Below are positions 23,097 through 35,550 of a stretch of DNA of 64,000 nt, piece after piece (the stretch's first letter is position 1; each line of letters starts with the position of its first letter). The translations under genes were made by a program, and so were the position numbers. The notes under the pieces were generated by a model. The model was given only the letters and a program-made list of their open reading frames with translations. It had not been told where the DNA came from and made no database searches. Source of the stretch: Elgaria multicarinata webbii (Eukaryota > Chordata > Lepidosauria > Squamata > Anguidae); assembly GCF_023053635.1 (NCBI RefSeq), contig NC_086180.1, positions 88,203,447 to 88,267,446 on the forward strand, written 5' to 3'.

Positions 23097-24194
23097 AATC
23101 CTTGTGCTACATGAACAAGCCGTGGTGAGCCTCAGGCTTGTACACTGACTTGGTCCATCTCTTCCTCTTTTTCACACCAGAGGAGGACATCAGAAGCATT
23201 AATTTCTGATTTTAAACAAAGTACAGTCACATGTGACATCTGACCCTGGGGAACTGTGTTTTGTTTAAACTCTAATCAGTGAACAATCTAGGATCTGAGA
23301 CCATGGTATGATTTTGGTTTGGTGTGATCAATATAACCTTATTTAGTATTACTTCCATACTAAAGTTGCTTCCATACTGAAGCAGGTGACACATTGCTCC
23401 TCTGTCATGAACTGGAAGTGGAATTAAAACAGAAATTTCACAAACTAGTTTATATCCAGCACCCTTTCCTGTGGCCAAGATCCTTTTATGATGTCTACTT
23501 TAAAAGTAAGTTGCAAACAGCAAAGTTGCAACGTCAAGCCTCCTGTAGGTTCGGCCTGTTTTACTGTTTTTGGGTGATCTAGGCTGGGGGATTAGTGATA
23601 AATGAATTCTGATATATTGCCTGAACCACGTCTCTAAAATGCCCCATGTCAGTTTCTTTTCCTTTGTGGAGGGGAGCTTTCATTGCTTATTCCTCCCCCT
23701 CTTCCTTCTATCATGGGAAGTAAAAGAAGGGTTACTAGAGTTTTACTTCATGTGTGTAAAATCCAATGCTTTTCACAGTTCACATGTTCAGCTATGAATC
23801 ATTAAGTATTGAGTCATGTGATCTCCCTGCATGTGCGAATTAGCCCACAGAATTGATTCGTAAGTGTTTATATCTGCTAAACTGCATATTAAAGTGAAGA
23901 TCCGTTATAGCATCGCCCCACTTTTCTTTCTTTCTTTTTTGGAATGAAGTCACAGGAAACTGCCTATTTTTCTAGAGCAGGTGAGGGAGGGAGGGAGGGG
24001 TGTTTTACTCAGTGTCATTTCCCCAGCCAAGTTCACCCTCCAGGCTACTGTTTGCATTCCCTGGGGGAATACAAATGCCTATATCCTTCTACAGACCATA
24101 CAACAGTACACACAGGGGTTTTATTGAGAAAATATCATGGGGAAAGGGTTTTCAATGCCTTGCTGCTCCAAAGAATTTGGCAGACCCCATGGCT
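23097..24194. other. No recognised feature
   Basis: Apparently unique AT-rich DNA. Confidence 0.4.
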
Positions 24195-24290
24195 GCATTT
24201 CAGTGCCTTTTGCCAGTATTGGGCAAAAGGCAGGATACAAATATATTATTATTAATATTAATATTAATATTAATAATTAGTTCTGCAAAT
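24195..24290 (+). repeat. LINE tail with (TTAATA)n
   Basis: 'attgggcaaaaggcaggata' followed by ATTATTA repeats. A similar tail at 43562-43633 ends in (ATA)n. Confidence 0.6.
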
Positions 24291-24387
24291 GTCAGGAGAT
24301 AAAATCAGTTATCTCCTGTGTATCATATAGTTTGGCCCTACATATCTACTATTAACTTTATATATACTTCTAAACAACTGAGACTTC

Positions 24388-24460
24388 AATTCTATACAGC
24401 ACGTTTCATTGAACTGTGAAGGGACTGATTTCTGAGTAGACATGTATAGGATTGTGCTAT
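24388..24460. repeat. 'ttactcagaagtaag' palindromic repeat
   Basis: 'caattctatacagcac' facing 'gtataggattgtgc'. Confidence 0.55.
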
Positions 24461-24998
24461 AAAATACTCCACTATGTGTTGCTACTTCTATTTCACTCAA
24501 CTTGTGTAGCCATTTGCCATGTTTTGTTTGATTCAATAAGGATCTTGTTTAATTTTAATATAAATTTTCTATTAAAATTAATTATAGTGTATATTGGAAT
24601 TGTGGTTATAATTTATATTTTCTTCACTTGGTTGTCAGTCACTCATTAGTTTTCTAAATAACAAGGAAACCTCTTAGTCAGTTGGCATTTTCTCCTGTTT
24701 TAATTGCCTGCTGTGATATAATTATTGTGACATTTGGGGATGTTTTTAACATCCTGAATTAAATATTCTGACATCCCACAGAGCACTTCATGAAAACAGT
24801 CAAACTGTATTTGACTCATTAGTAATCTACAGCTGTCCCTTAGTATTAAAATTATTTTTGATACAAAAACACATGAAATGTAAAGCATTTAACAAAATTT
24901 TATTATAGTAGGTCAAATTTCAGCTGCAAAACACTTGGTGGAGGTGGATTATAATTTGTTAGGGTAGGGCAAAGTACCTTCCTTTGCACGTTATTGTT

Positions 24999-25356
24999 AG
25001 ATGATGATGATGATGATGATGATGATAGCACAACAGAGGGCTTTCTTTGTGGCTGCTCCGAGGCTCTGGAACTCTCTGCCAAGGGACGCTAGGCTTGGTC
25101 CCCTTTCTGTTGTCCTTCTGCCAGAAGGCAAAAACGCTTTTATTGGCCTTTGACATTTAGGCTGTTTTGTGGCTGGGGGCGCTTTGAATTGGTTGGTGCT
25201 GTTTATTTCTTTCACTGTTTGTTTTAAATTATGTTTTAATCTTTTTGTTTTTATATCACGTTTTAATTAAATTATGTTTTTTTAAATGGGATCTTATTGT
25301 TAGCCACCTTGAATTCCACTATTTTGGTGGAAAGGCGGGATATTAATCAATCAAAC
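24999..25356 (+). mobile_element. L2-like LINE 3' end, other subfamily
   Basis: Reads RAFFVAAPRLWNSLP early on (about 25035-25080), the conserved C-terminal coding end of L2-clade elements, then a T-rich 3' UTR and 'ccaccttgaattccactatt'. A (GAT)n run begins the block. Confidence 0.7.
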
Positions 25357-26307
25357 AAACAATTATGGTAACCATGCGGTCAGGGGCAAACCTCATTGAG
25401 CCACCACTAAAGCTCTTGCATACGCACAGGGCTGCTTTAAACAAGCAGAAGAAGCAAAGCAACACAAAGCTGTCTTGACTTCTCTCCACAGACTAATCTT
25501 AATCTCCCTTCTCTGTTGTGCAGGAGGTCACCCACTCTGCTCTTGACCTTGGTTTTCTCCTCATTATGTGTCCGGGGGGGGGGGGGGAGTCTGGTGCTGA
25601 GTTCTTGCCCATTCAGTCCAGGGAACTGGTTTCCACAGGAGGAGGGAACAGTCCTTGCTTGGTCTGGCTGAGCCCGTTCCATTTCAGGTCTCTGGAAGAT
25701 TTCTCCTGCTCCATTTCTGCTATGCTATCCCTTTCTGCCAGTGTATGTCCCATGCTGCAGCCGAAAGTGCATTCAAAGCTCTTCACATAAATTATGTCAG
25801 TCATCCTTTCACCATCCAACTATTATCCTGGGTGGTGTCGTGATGGTTGTAATTTAGAAACAATGGGCAGTGTTCAGCGCTGTCACAGTACTACAGCTAA
25901 TGACATTGCACTAGAGCAACCCAATGCTAGCACAATGTCTTCAGCGTCTGCTAGGAAAGAGGTAACTTGCCACCAACTGCACCTTCAGAATTTCAAATCA
26001 CAATTTCTGCCTTTGCCTAGGAAGTGCTAATGATGTTGCGCTAACATGGGTTTACTTAGTGCAACGTTGCTAGTGCTCTGACAGAAGATATTCCTTACAG
26101 GGATAGTCCTATTCCTTATAGAGAACAAAGGGAGACGAGTTTGGAGATGATCCCTGGCAAAAGGAGGCAAAGCAGGAGCAGACTGACAGAAGAGCTCCAA
26201 CAGAAGTACACAGATCTGTTTGGGCAGTAAACAATTATATTAACCCTTCTTTGATATTACCTTCATTTGAGTGAACCCCTGACCCATTCCAGAGGGAGTG
26301 TGACTAA

Positions 26308-26448
26308 GGCCACAGCTAGACTCAAGGTTTATCCCTGGATCGTCCAGGGGTCAAACCTGTTCATCTAGGCGACACACAGGGGATCCACTGCTCAGGCAGC
26401 GGCGAACCCAGGATGAGCCCAGGATAAAACTAAGATGTAGCTGTGGCC
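26308..26448. mobile_element. PIF/Harbinger-like MITE, copy 1
   Basis: 141 bp with inverted ends GGCCACAGCTAGACT and AGTAGCTGTGGCC-like, flanked by TAA on both sides (26305-26307, 26449-26451). Same family as 43920-44059. A three-base TWA duplication is typical of PIF/Harbinger. Confidence 0.75.
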
Positions 26449-26826
26449 TAAGTCTCAGCTGCTAAGCAGGGCCAGCCATCCCATGAAGCAGGATGAAGCC
26501 CCTGCCTCAAGTGGCAGAGCAGGATGAGAGGCGAATTTGCTCGCTACTCGTGGGCCTACCAGGAGGACCTGCTGCTGCCACCCTCTCTCCCTTCACTTTT
26601 GCCACCACCAATACTGCTACTACTACTGCCGGGTGTCCCACCCACCTAACACATTCTTCTTGCTGCTGCAGTCACTGCCCACTCTACAACTCCTCTCAGA
26701 GCAGTACAGTACAGGTGATCTTCAGGGACAACCTCTCCCACAATGCCTGGCTCTGAGGAAAGACCGCATTTTAGCATAGCTGCCTCTCTGAAGAGCAGTG
26801 CCAGCTGCTGCAGAGATGGCAGGGCT

Positions 26827-26828
<2 letters not shown>

Positions 26829-26875
<47 letters not shown>
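26829..26875 (+). repeat. (TAA)n microsatellite
   Basis: About 15 units of AAT; the poly-Ile frame seen in translation is an artefact. Confidence 0.95.
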
Positions 26876-26878
<3 letters not shown>

Positions 26879-27734
26879 TAAAAAAAATGCAGTAGGTAGA
26901 GAGGGTAGTAGGGAGACACACCAGCGGGTGGAGGGAAGGGTATTGTGGACAGGGAAGGGGGCAGTGGCAAGGGTGGCTGGTGTCACATGTGCTTTCCCAA
27001 CTTCGGTGGCAAGAGAGTTTGCACCAGCTTTGCTGCTAGTGAGAGAATACCGGGTTGCTTAAGGTCTTCCAGTCAGTTCATGGCAGAGGTGAGATTTGGA
27101 GCAAGGGCCTTCTTGGCTCACAATGTACTTTCCTTGGCACACTGGTAGCATTCTAGCAGAATCTCCTTTTGCCTTGGCCCTGCCTTCATGGCGCCACATT
27201 GGCACTGCATTCGCCCTAAACCCACAGTTTCACTCCTGTGGGGTGGTGTTGGGTAATCCCCACTCCAGGGCGGAGCGCAGGGTTTTCCAGCGATCATCTG
27301 GGTAGTGGAGCTGTCCCCCACCCACCCTCCTCCTGGCTTCCGGTGACCAATCACCGGTCACCATCCACCCAGAAAGCCCATGGACCAACCATGGAGCAAG
27401 GACAGACAGTGGAAAACCTGGGGTGACCTTGCTCCCAACGAAAAAGTCGGGGTTGCTCCCAAACTTTTTAACAGCACAGCTTCTCAGAGAAGCCCTGCAA
27501 TGGCTGCAAATCCACAGCTGTATCATATAACTTATGCTGCACCAATTCACAGTGGGGCTTTGAATACGTATAAGCCTCTTTTGCTTTCATTTTTTTAACC
27601 TTGTGGTTAGTTTCCTAGGCTTCTGCTGAGTTCTGCAGATCCTGGCACTTCACTGTTATCCATGCAGGATATCTATTACTTTTTTAATGCTACTTTAATG
27701 CACCTTTTTGTTTTTCTTGTTTCACTGTAAATCA

Positions 27735-28290
27735 CTTTTGATCCGCTCCACACCCGATCCGCAAATTCTGGATCGGGTCCGCTTCGCCCCGCGTGGACCC
27801 ACCTATGGTCTGCTCTGCTTCGCTGTGGAGCTCCGGATCCAAATCGGAGCTCCGCAGCGGTGGCAGGTAAGGCCCTCCCTCCCTCCTCCCCCCTTACCTG
27901 CATCCATTGCGTTCCGGCAGTGGCTTCACCTGAGGCCGAGGCTCAAAGTGGAAGGGCAGGCCACGATTGCGGCCTGGTCTTCCGGTTTGAGCTTCAGCCT
28001 CAGTTGAAGCCGCCGCCGGACTGCAACAGAGGCAGGTAAGCTCCCCTCCCCTCTGCCCCCTTACCTGGCTCTGCTGCCATTGCCACACGGACTGTGGCAG
28101 TGCCAGGTAAGCCCCCACTTACCTTTTTTTCTGAGCTCCAGATCAAGGTGAAGGATCTGCTTGGTCTCGATCCTCTTCGCCTTGATCCGCAGCCCCCCTG
28201 ATCCGCTTCATCTCCGTCTTTGTTGGAGGTGAATCAGGCCGCCTAACTATTGCTTCTACGCTCCGAAGCAAAGCGGAGCACAGCCCTACT
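27735..28290. repeat. GC-rich module repeat with paired AGGTAAG/CTTACCT
   Basis: Three short modules each contain AGGTAAG followed by a pyrimidine-rich spacer and CTTACCT (27865-27899, 28034-28066, 28105-28124). The outer parts contain palindromic blocks such as GGAGCTCCGGATCC. Family not recognised; probably a mobile GC-rich repeat rather than a gene. Confidence 0.55.
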
Positions 28291-29187
28291 TTTGAGAATG
28301 TCATTATGGAGAAACGGTGGAAAAAACATTTTTTAAAAATAATGGCCCCCGGATGCTAAAGACTCTCCACACATTAACCACTTACCAGTGCACATGAACA
28401 CACACAGAGATTAACTCACACTGCCCAGACTGTAGCAATGGGCAACAAGAAGAGAACAGGAATTAACATGAGTGCCTAAAGACACGTAACTTTAATTAAA
28501 CAATACAAATATTTTAAATATGGGGTTCCTAAAATGTAAACTCTGAAGTACAAAAGCAGCTTGTCTTGTGGGGAGAATCTTCCTTAACCTCTTTTTTAAC
28601 ATCACCCCACCACCACTGCCCTTGTTGTTGTTGTTGTTAAGACTGGTTTTAGGGTTAAAATTAATCCATCACTTAAAAGATGAAAATAACCATGTTCATG
28701 TTACATTGGGCATTTTCTGCTAAAGCAAAAAGGACCTCCTTACATGTATTGGGGAAGTTTAGATCTGTAACATGAGGAAACATGAATGAGCCAAAGGAAT
28801 GTTTAATAACTAGTCTTGATTTTGGATTTTTTTAAAAAACAAAACCTAAGCTTTCCTTGAATAGCACTCATTTGCCCTGGTTTACATAGACATATAAGGC
28901 TTTGTTCATGGGAATTAATAATCTGAATTCAGTCCTTGGGTAAATTGTTTATCTTAAAGTCCTCTAGAGCAAAGGTACTTTTCCAGTGTGTTGCATAAGC
29001 TGACATCTTAAAATAAGATTGGGGGGGAGGGGAGGGGGCGCTTAGGATAATTTGGAATTCTGGATCTGAGGTCAGAAATTATCCTGGCCGCAGCATTTTG
29101 CACCAGCTGCAGTTTCCCAAACACTTTTCAAGGACAGGAGAGCCCCACTTACAGTGTGTAGCTGTCATGTACTCTGGACATGACCCA
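28291..29187. other. No recognised feature
   Basis: Unique AT-rich DNA with a short (TTG)n at about 28622-28637. Confidence 0.4.
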
Positions 29188-29308
29188 GGCAGTATCTACA
29201 CTACTGCTTTATAACCATGCTGAAATGCACTGATGGCTGTTGAGGCCCAAGACACATTCCCTATAATGTTTTCAAAGTGTTATATCCTGCTTGGTGTAGA
29301 TTTGGCTG
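29188..29308. mobile_element. Palindromic MITE, 'gatctacac' family, copy 2
   Basis: Shares 'atctacactactgctttata' and 'tgcttggtgtaga' with 10794-10913. Confidence 0.65.
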
Positions 29309-29409
29309 AAGGCATGTGTGACTGTGACCAGATCTGCTTTCTCTAGGTAAGGGCACAGCTGTCAAATGAGTCGAAGCTGAGCAAAAGGCTCTCCTAGCCA
29401 CAGCAACCA

Positions 29410-29750
29410 ACAGGGCACTCAGAAGCAACACAGAGCCCAGGAGCCTCTTCAGACCTGGCCCCTGTCTTTACGGTGGTGCTTTGGCACCGTGAGGTGCCTT
29501 GCTCCGGCACTTGCGCTCCTTCCTGGCATCTGCACAGGAAGGAATACAAGTGCGAACTTTCCGGCTCTGGAAAAGAAAAAAGAAAAAATGGTGGGGAGGA
29601 GAGGCAGCCAGAAGAGGACGCGAGGAGGGACTGGGCAAACCACGTCTCCTCCCTCTGGCTGCCCATTCCTTCCCACCCACCCCCAGTTATTTTTCTTTTT
29701 ATTATCTGTATCTGCGCAGCTGTAGATACAGATAATAAAGTTTAAATTAT
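29410..29750. repeat. Low-copy repeat related to 43060-43260
   Basis: Shares 'acgtctcctccctctggctg' followed by 'cccattcc' with 43201-43230. It ends in an inverted 'attatctgtatctgcgcagc' hairpin at 29700-29736. Confidence 0.4.
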
Positions 29751-29964
29751 TATGGGAGTTTAAATTCAAAACATCTGGAGGACATCAGATTGGGGAAGGC
29801 TGGTTTAGAGGAGGCATGGCATGGAAGTGATGGGGTTAAACACCCCCTTAGCAAGATTCTTTCCTCTCTTCCTAATTGCAGCCTTCTGCTTGCTTTCATT
29901 AAAACTTTTTTTAAAAGGCAGAGCTTTGGGGAAAACATTTACACTTTTACATTTTATATTGCAT

Positions 29965-30015
29965 TTTATAATGCATTTTGTGTTTTAATTGTTGTGAACC
30001 ACCCAGAGCGCTTTG
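29965..30015 (+). mobile_element. L2-like LINE tail fragment
   Basis: 'ttgtgaaccacccagagcgc'; short and decayed. Confidence 0.5.
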
Positions 30016-30051
30016 TTGTAAGAGTTGGTTTGTGCCAGTTTTTAGAATTTA

Positions 30052-30135
30052 TCACACAATCCTATGCATATTTACTCAGAGGTAAGTCCCAATATGTTCA
30101 ATTGCCAATAGAGCTTTCTCCCAGGTAACTGTGCA
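30052..30135. repeat. 'ttactcagaagtaag' palindromic repeat
   Basis: 'acacaatcctatgcatattt' then 'actcagaggtaagtccc'; followed at once by a CR1 end. Confidence 0.65.
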
Positions 30136-30140
30136 TACGG

Positions 30141-30391
30141 AATAACGGGCTCAAGTTACAGGAAGCCAGATTCCAGCTGGACATCAGGAAAAACTTCCTG
30201 ACTGTTAGAGCAGTATGACAATGGAACCAGTTACCTAGGGAGGTTGTGGGCTCTCCCACACTAGAGGCCTTCAAGAGGCAGCTGGTCAACCATCTGCCAG
30301 GTATGCTTTAGGGTGCATTCCTGCATCAAGTAGGGAGTTGGACTCAATGGCCTTATAGCCCCCTTCCAACTTTACTATTCTATGATTCTAT
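30141..30391 (+). mobile_element. CR1 LINE 3' end
   Basis: Matches the CR1 3' end at 3978-4200 in reverse: 'catcaggaaaaacttcctga', 'ggaggttgtgggctctccca', ending 'ctattctatgattctat'. No coding sequence retained. Confidence 0.9.
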
Positions 30392-31552
30392 AGGGCTGCA
30401 GCATTAGCTGCCATCCCAAGGTCCCTGTAAATTTAATCTCAGTTACTTAGATGTATATACCACCCAGCTGATGAATGCCATCAGGGCCATTAACAGTTCT
30501 TTGATACATCTTATCTTTTCTCATGTATGACCATGAATGCACATTGTAAGAAACCATGCATGATGCAATGTACATATGGTCATTTTGCATTCTAGAGTGG
30601 CCTGTTTTTCAAGTTACAGCACCATTTCTTCCACACCATCATCTTCATTTGTAAAATATTGCACAATATCCTTCACAAACATCCATGTATGATGAGAGAA
30701 ACTGGGTTGCAGGGCAGGGGCACAATTTTCTGGATTGCTTCAGGTAGCAAACTGTCGTGGGCCAGCCCTGTGGTTAGGTACATGCTGGCCATGATGTTAT
30801 CTGTCACAAAGGACCTGACAATGCACCCAAGCCACAGGTAAAATCCCGTCAAGACAGACCCCAGGACAGGAAATGCACAGGATGGTGGGGGTGGGGGGTA
30901 GATTGCCCTTCCTACTAAGCAGCTAATTGGAACAATTTCTATATTTTTAAAGAGGGCTGTACCCATGAAGACCCAGCTGCCATGAACATGCACAGTGGGA
31001 TCAAGATATTGATCATTTATCCAAGACACTCAGCAATGAATGGGATTTACCAGTAAATGTCATCACTAAATATGTTATTTGGTTGGATCTGGACATTGTC
31101 CCACATTGCTTAGTAAATGTCAACATTTACAGGGAGAGCAAGTGGTTTTCTACTTACTAATAGTGAATGCTAGAATGTTCTGACATTTCCTACTCTCCTT
31201 GTAAATGTTATAATTTGCTAATAAATGCTAGCTTTTGTCGACCTTCTGGCATTTTCTGCAGTAGATGTAATGTAATATTGAAGACCATTTCCTTTCCTTC
31301 CAAAGACTGTGATGTACATGAAATACATGCCAAGTCCTACATGCTGATGATTCAATCTACTAATAAAGCCATATTGGAACTGAGTGGAAAGGTAAACCCT
31401 AACGGATTTGTAGCTGTAGTCCCACACTGAAAAGGGAGACAAAAATAGGTGCTAAATATGGGGACGAAACAGGAACACTGATCAAGGATATTGACCGTGA
31501 AATATGGACTGTCCTTAGTAAAAAAGGGGGGGGCATTGGAGCTTCTAGTCCA

Positions 31553-31668
31553 GAGGTGAGAACTTGTGGCCCTCCAGCCTTTTTTGGCCTGTAACTCCCA
31601 TGATCCCGTACCTTGGGTGGGAATTATAGGCCAAAACAGCTGGAGGGCCACAAGTTGCCCAGCTGTGC
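31553..31668. mobile_element. Palindromic MITE, 'ctccagatgtt' family
   Basis: Arms 'acttgtggccctccagcctt' and 'ctggagggccacaagttgcc'. Confidence 0.75.
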
Positions 31669-31732
31669 TCTAGTCCTATTCAGTAGTTATTACTCCATGT
31701 GTTTAACATTGCAGAGAGAGAGAATAAGGATG

Positions 31733-31779
31733 CTGGACCGCCCAGAGAGCTCCGGCTATTGGGCGGTATAGAAATGTAA

Positions 31780-31834
<55 letters not shown>

Positions 31835-31835
31835 A
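31733..31835 (+). mobile_element. L2-like LINE tail with long (AAAT)n
   Basis: The terminal block 'cgcccagagagctccggcta' followed by about 60 bp of AAAT repeats; a CR1 end follows at once. Confidence 0.85.
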
Positions 31836-32036
31836 TCAGGAAAAACTTCCTGTTAGAGCAGTACGACAATGGAATCAGTTACCTAGGGAGGTTGTGGGCT
31901 CTCCCACACTAGAGTCATTCAAGAGGCAGCTGGACAACCATCTGTCAGGGATGCTTTAGGGTGGATTGCTGCATTGAGCAGGGGGTTGGACTCGATGGCC
32001 TTGTAGGCCCCTTCCAACTCTGTTATTCTATGATTC
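31836..32036 (+). mobile_element. CR1 LINE 3' end
   Basis: Starts 'caggaaaaacttcctgttag' and ends 'tctgttattctatgattc'. It abuts the L2-like AAAT tail, so it probably inserted there. Confidence 0.88.
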
Positions 32037-32673
32037 CCACCACTGCCATCCCATTCCCTGCTGCCTCCAGCCCCACACCGTCCACATGTTGGAGGCATGT
32101 CTGTGCAGAGGACATCTGCCAAATGCACACCAGCTGCCCTGGGAGTTGGAACCCTGCACAATCAGGCAGAAGTCCTCTGCTCAGCCATGCTGCCAATGTG
32201 TGCAGAGTGGGTCCAGGGCTGGCCCGGGTTATGGGGGCAGGGAGTGATAATAACTGAATAGGGCTAGCATTACTCTAAGTACAACAAGATACATTTTGAG
32301 ATGAAATAGGTTTGTGTTTTTAAAAAGGGATCTGGGCCGGTCACTTTAAACACACACACTTGCTTCATAAGTGATAGGAAGTCCAGTACTGTTGACACTG
32401 ACTGGAAGCAGTTCTCCAGGATTTCAGGCAGGAGTTTTCCCTGCCCTTCTTGGAGATGCCAGGAATTGACTGTGAGGCCTTCTGCATGCAGAGTATGGGC
32501 TCTGTCAGTGAGCTATGTCCCATCCCTATCACTAGACTATTGTAGAATAAGTGAATGCATTCACTAGAAAGCAGGCACAATGGAGCGGACTTTAGGCAGT
32601 GATCCTTGGAGAAAGGACAAGTGTTACAAATGCATGTGCCCCTCTTTTAATCCTCGACATCTGGGAAGGTATG

Positions 32674-33388
32674 TGTCATGACCCGCTCACCTTGAGACTC
32701 CTTTTTACCTTTTTCTTTAAAGGATTCCAGCCAGGAACGCAGTCGGTATACAGCTGCCCACTCTGTGGTTTAATTTTCCTTTCTGTTCCCACTTCTGGGT
32801 CCCTCCTTTTACTCTCCCACTGGTTCTGCAATTCTCTGACCCCTTTTTGGTCCCACAGTAACCAGCTTGGCACTTTGTGCACCTTTTTATTCACCTTTTA
32901 CTTTACCACTGCCACCATATAAATTGGTATTTTACCTCTGATACTTAAAGAATCCAGTCCAGTGTGAAACAAAATAACTTTTATTTAACAAGAAGTGAGT
33001 TCACACATTTTATCAAGCTTGTGGTTTCATTTGTTTCAGTACTTGGTTGTTATAACAATGATGTCATGTATCCTTGCCTACTCTACCCTCTAAAGTCCTA
33101 AACTAACTCCTCCTGCTCCCTCTTATTCCCAAAACAATAAACCACAGACCCTACACTAATCTATCCTCTTCAGCAGACTGACCCAGACTCTCTTCTACTA
33201 CCAACTTATTTTAACTGTAGTTCCCCTAAACACACTCAAATCCAACAGCCAATCAACATTCATTCCAATATTCTATTCGCTCACTTCCTCTCCCAACAGA
33301 ATTAACTACTTACCAGCCTTATCATAAAAAGTCTAAACAGCATTTATATATGTTATATATAGAAAGCATACAACAGTGAAACATCACA
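32674..33388. mobile_element. Solo LTR
   Basis: 715 bp, begins TGTCATGACC and ends ACATCACA, with a 5-bp duplication GTATG on each side (32669-32673 and 33389-33393). It contains an AATAAA-like block and a segment resembling the solo LTR at 14677-15429. There is no coding interior; a fossil. Confidence 0.75.
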
Positions 33389-34724
33389 GTATGTTATTCT
33401 GAGACTCCTACCTTATTTGGACTAGTGGCTATCAAATCATGTTCTGGTGAATGCTGCAATAGATTGACCAGTTTATGAAAGAAGGCAGTTCTTGAAGTAT
33501 CCTAATCCCAAACCATTTTGAGTTTTGTAGATAATAAACAGCACTTTAAATTGTGCCCTGAAATGTATTGGTAGTCAATGAAGATGAAACAGAACTGGAG
33601 TCATGTGGTCTGTACAACAGGCCCCAGATGCAACGCTGAGTCACATTTTGCACCACTTGATGCTTCCCAACATACCTACTCCTGCAAGGGGCATACTACC
33701 CCCTCTAGCACTTTATGTATTGTTGTGTGTTTGGGGTCAGTCTAAATTACCTCCAGGAAAACCTTACAAGTCAGTGCCTCAGTTTGTATCTAACTATCTA
33801 AAAATTATTCGAACCATTGAAAAATGCCATTTGATTTCAAACATAGAGAATCTGAAGCTGGCAGTATGTCAAACATAAACTCCTGTTTCAGACCTATGCA
33901 GGTAATTTATTTATCTCACCCCTCAAAACATGTATTTCCAGAGTGGCTTGCAAAATCCTTTTGAATTATTCAAGATGTTTGCGGGCTTTGTGTAGTTGGT
34001 CAAGTTAAAAGTCCTATCCTTCTATACACGCATGCTTTCTATTCAAGAATGAAATATACTAATCTATTACAACAACCCTAACCACTGGAAAACAGAAATG
34101 TCTGATTTCTCAAAGGTAATAAACATCTCTGTTCAGGAGTTCATAGCAGACACTAAAACAGGACCATTTAAAAACTACTGGGATTACTTTACTCCAAATG
34201 AGAATATATCTACTGAGAATGAGCAGGTGCTAAAGCAAGCCTGTATTTCAAAGGTACAGGTGCACCGGAAAACATCTGGTTATAGCAGGCTAAATCCCAC
34301 AACATGATGATGTAACTATTGCATTAGATGTCTCTTTAACGTAACCTGATTCTATCTTTTCCCCCTTCAGCCAAAATAAAATAGGTAAGATTGTAAAACA
34401 TCCATTTACCTTGCCAGCTACAATACAGATTTCTTTCTATGTGTAATTCTAGATTTGGTAATTCTGACACCCCAACCTAATGTCACATTGCTAAGACGTA
34501 GGTCCCATTGATTTCTGTTATTGATTTGGAGTAGGCATGCTATTAACCCCTTGTTTTGATTTACCCCATGCTTTTGACCTATTTAAAAATAGGGAGGAAA
34601 GCTTACACTGGGGCAAAGAAACTTGGTGAGTCTAGAACTGGGGGCCTGCTCTGAGCTATAGCTTTGCTGCCTCAGCCAGTGTTCTTTCCTCAAAAAAGAT
34701 ATATGTAGTAGACCTCCTGGGCCA
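33389..34724. other. No recognised feature
   Basis: AT-rich apparently unique sequence after the solo LTR. Short open frames only. Confidence 0.4.
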
Positions 34725-34800
34725 AGGGATTGTTATTTTTAAGATTTTACTGTTCTGTAAACTGCCCAGAGAGCTTTGGCTATTGCGCGATATAGAAATG
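34725..34800 (+). mobile_element. L2-like LINE tail
   Basis: 'gtaaactgcccagagagctt' with 'gatatagaaatgttgtgatt'. Confidence 0.7.
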
Positions 34801-35237
34801 TTGTGATTATTGTTGTTGTTTTATTAGACAACAATGAACTTCATCCATAAAGTCTTTAAAAAAAACTAAAAAAAAACAACCAGTCACATTTCTTGCATTG
34901 AATGAAAAGGTGTCATTGGCCATAATTCTTACAATGGAACAGAGGGGTATTGTTCTATCTTTCCCTGCATGTCTGTAGTAAAACTCTGTACCATGTAGTA
35001 GCAATTAAAATCGCAAACCACTTCACTGAATACTGGAAATGCCAATTAGGATTGCATTGGAACTTTACCCCTTTGGCCTCACCACTCTGCACCTTGTACC
35101 ACTCCTCTCCACTGTGATGGGTCACTGCACTTTCCTGTCTACACATAACATCCTCTTTCTAGCAATAAGCTTGGTTTGTGCAATGACCTCTGTGTCTTCG
35201 ATGCTGCTCATAGATTTAATACTTTGAACATCATCAC

Positions 35238-35550
35238 ACGGGGGAAATCATGTTTGCTTACCATTGCTTCTCCCCCCGTACGTTTGTCCCTCATTACTTC
35301 CTCTTTTGAAAGAGGAAGTAAACAACTTGCACGTGGTCCATTCAGTGGGCCATTTTGATTGAGCTGTTGCTCCTGCACACAGCAGGCGATAGAGGCAACT
35401 TACTGGGGTGTTGTTGTTTTCTTGAGGCGCGAACAAGGCTAGAAGAGGCAGGAGGCGCATGGGAGGCAGATGACATTGTGCGAGAGACTCGCGAAAATCC
35501 ATGAGCGGCCAGTAACAAGCATGCAATAAAACTCTTATCTAATGGAGCTC
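35238..35550. repeat. Unclassified repeat B, copy 2
   Basis: Contains a hinge ACTTCCTC…GAGGAAGT and 'ggccagtaacaagcatgcaa', also found in the other two copies. Coding potential absent. Probably a non-autonomous DNA element. Confidence 0.65.

Noticed and set aside
31770-31836. Regular AAAT array as a CRISPR-like or satellite array
   Set aside because: It is the simple tail of an L2-like LINE.
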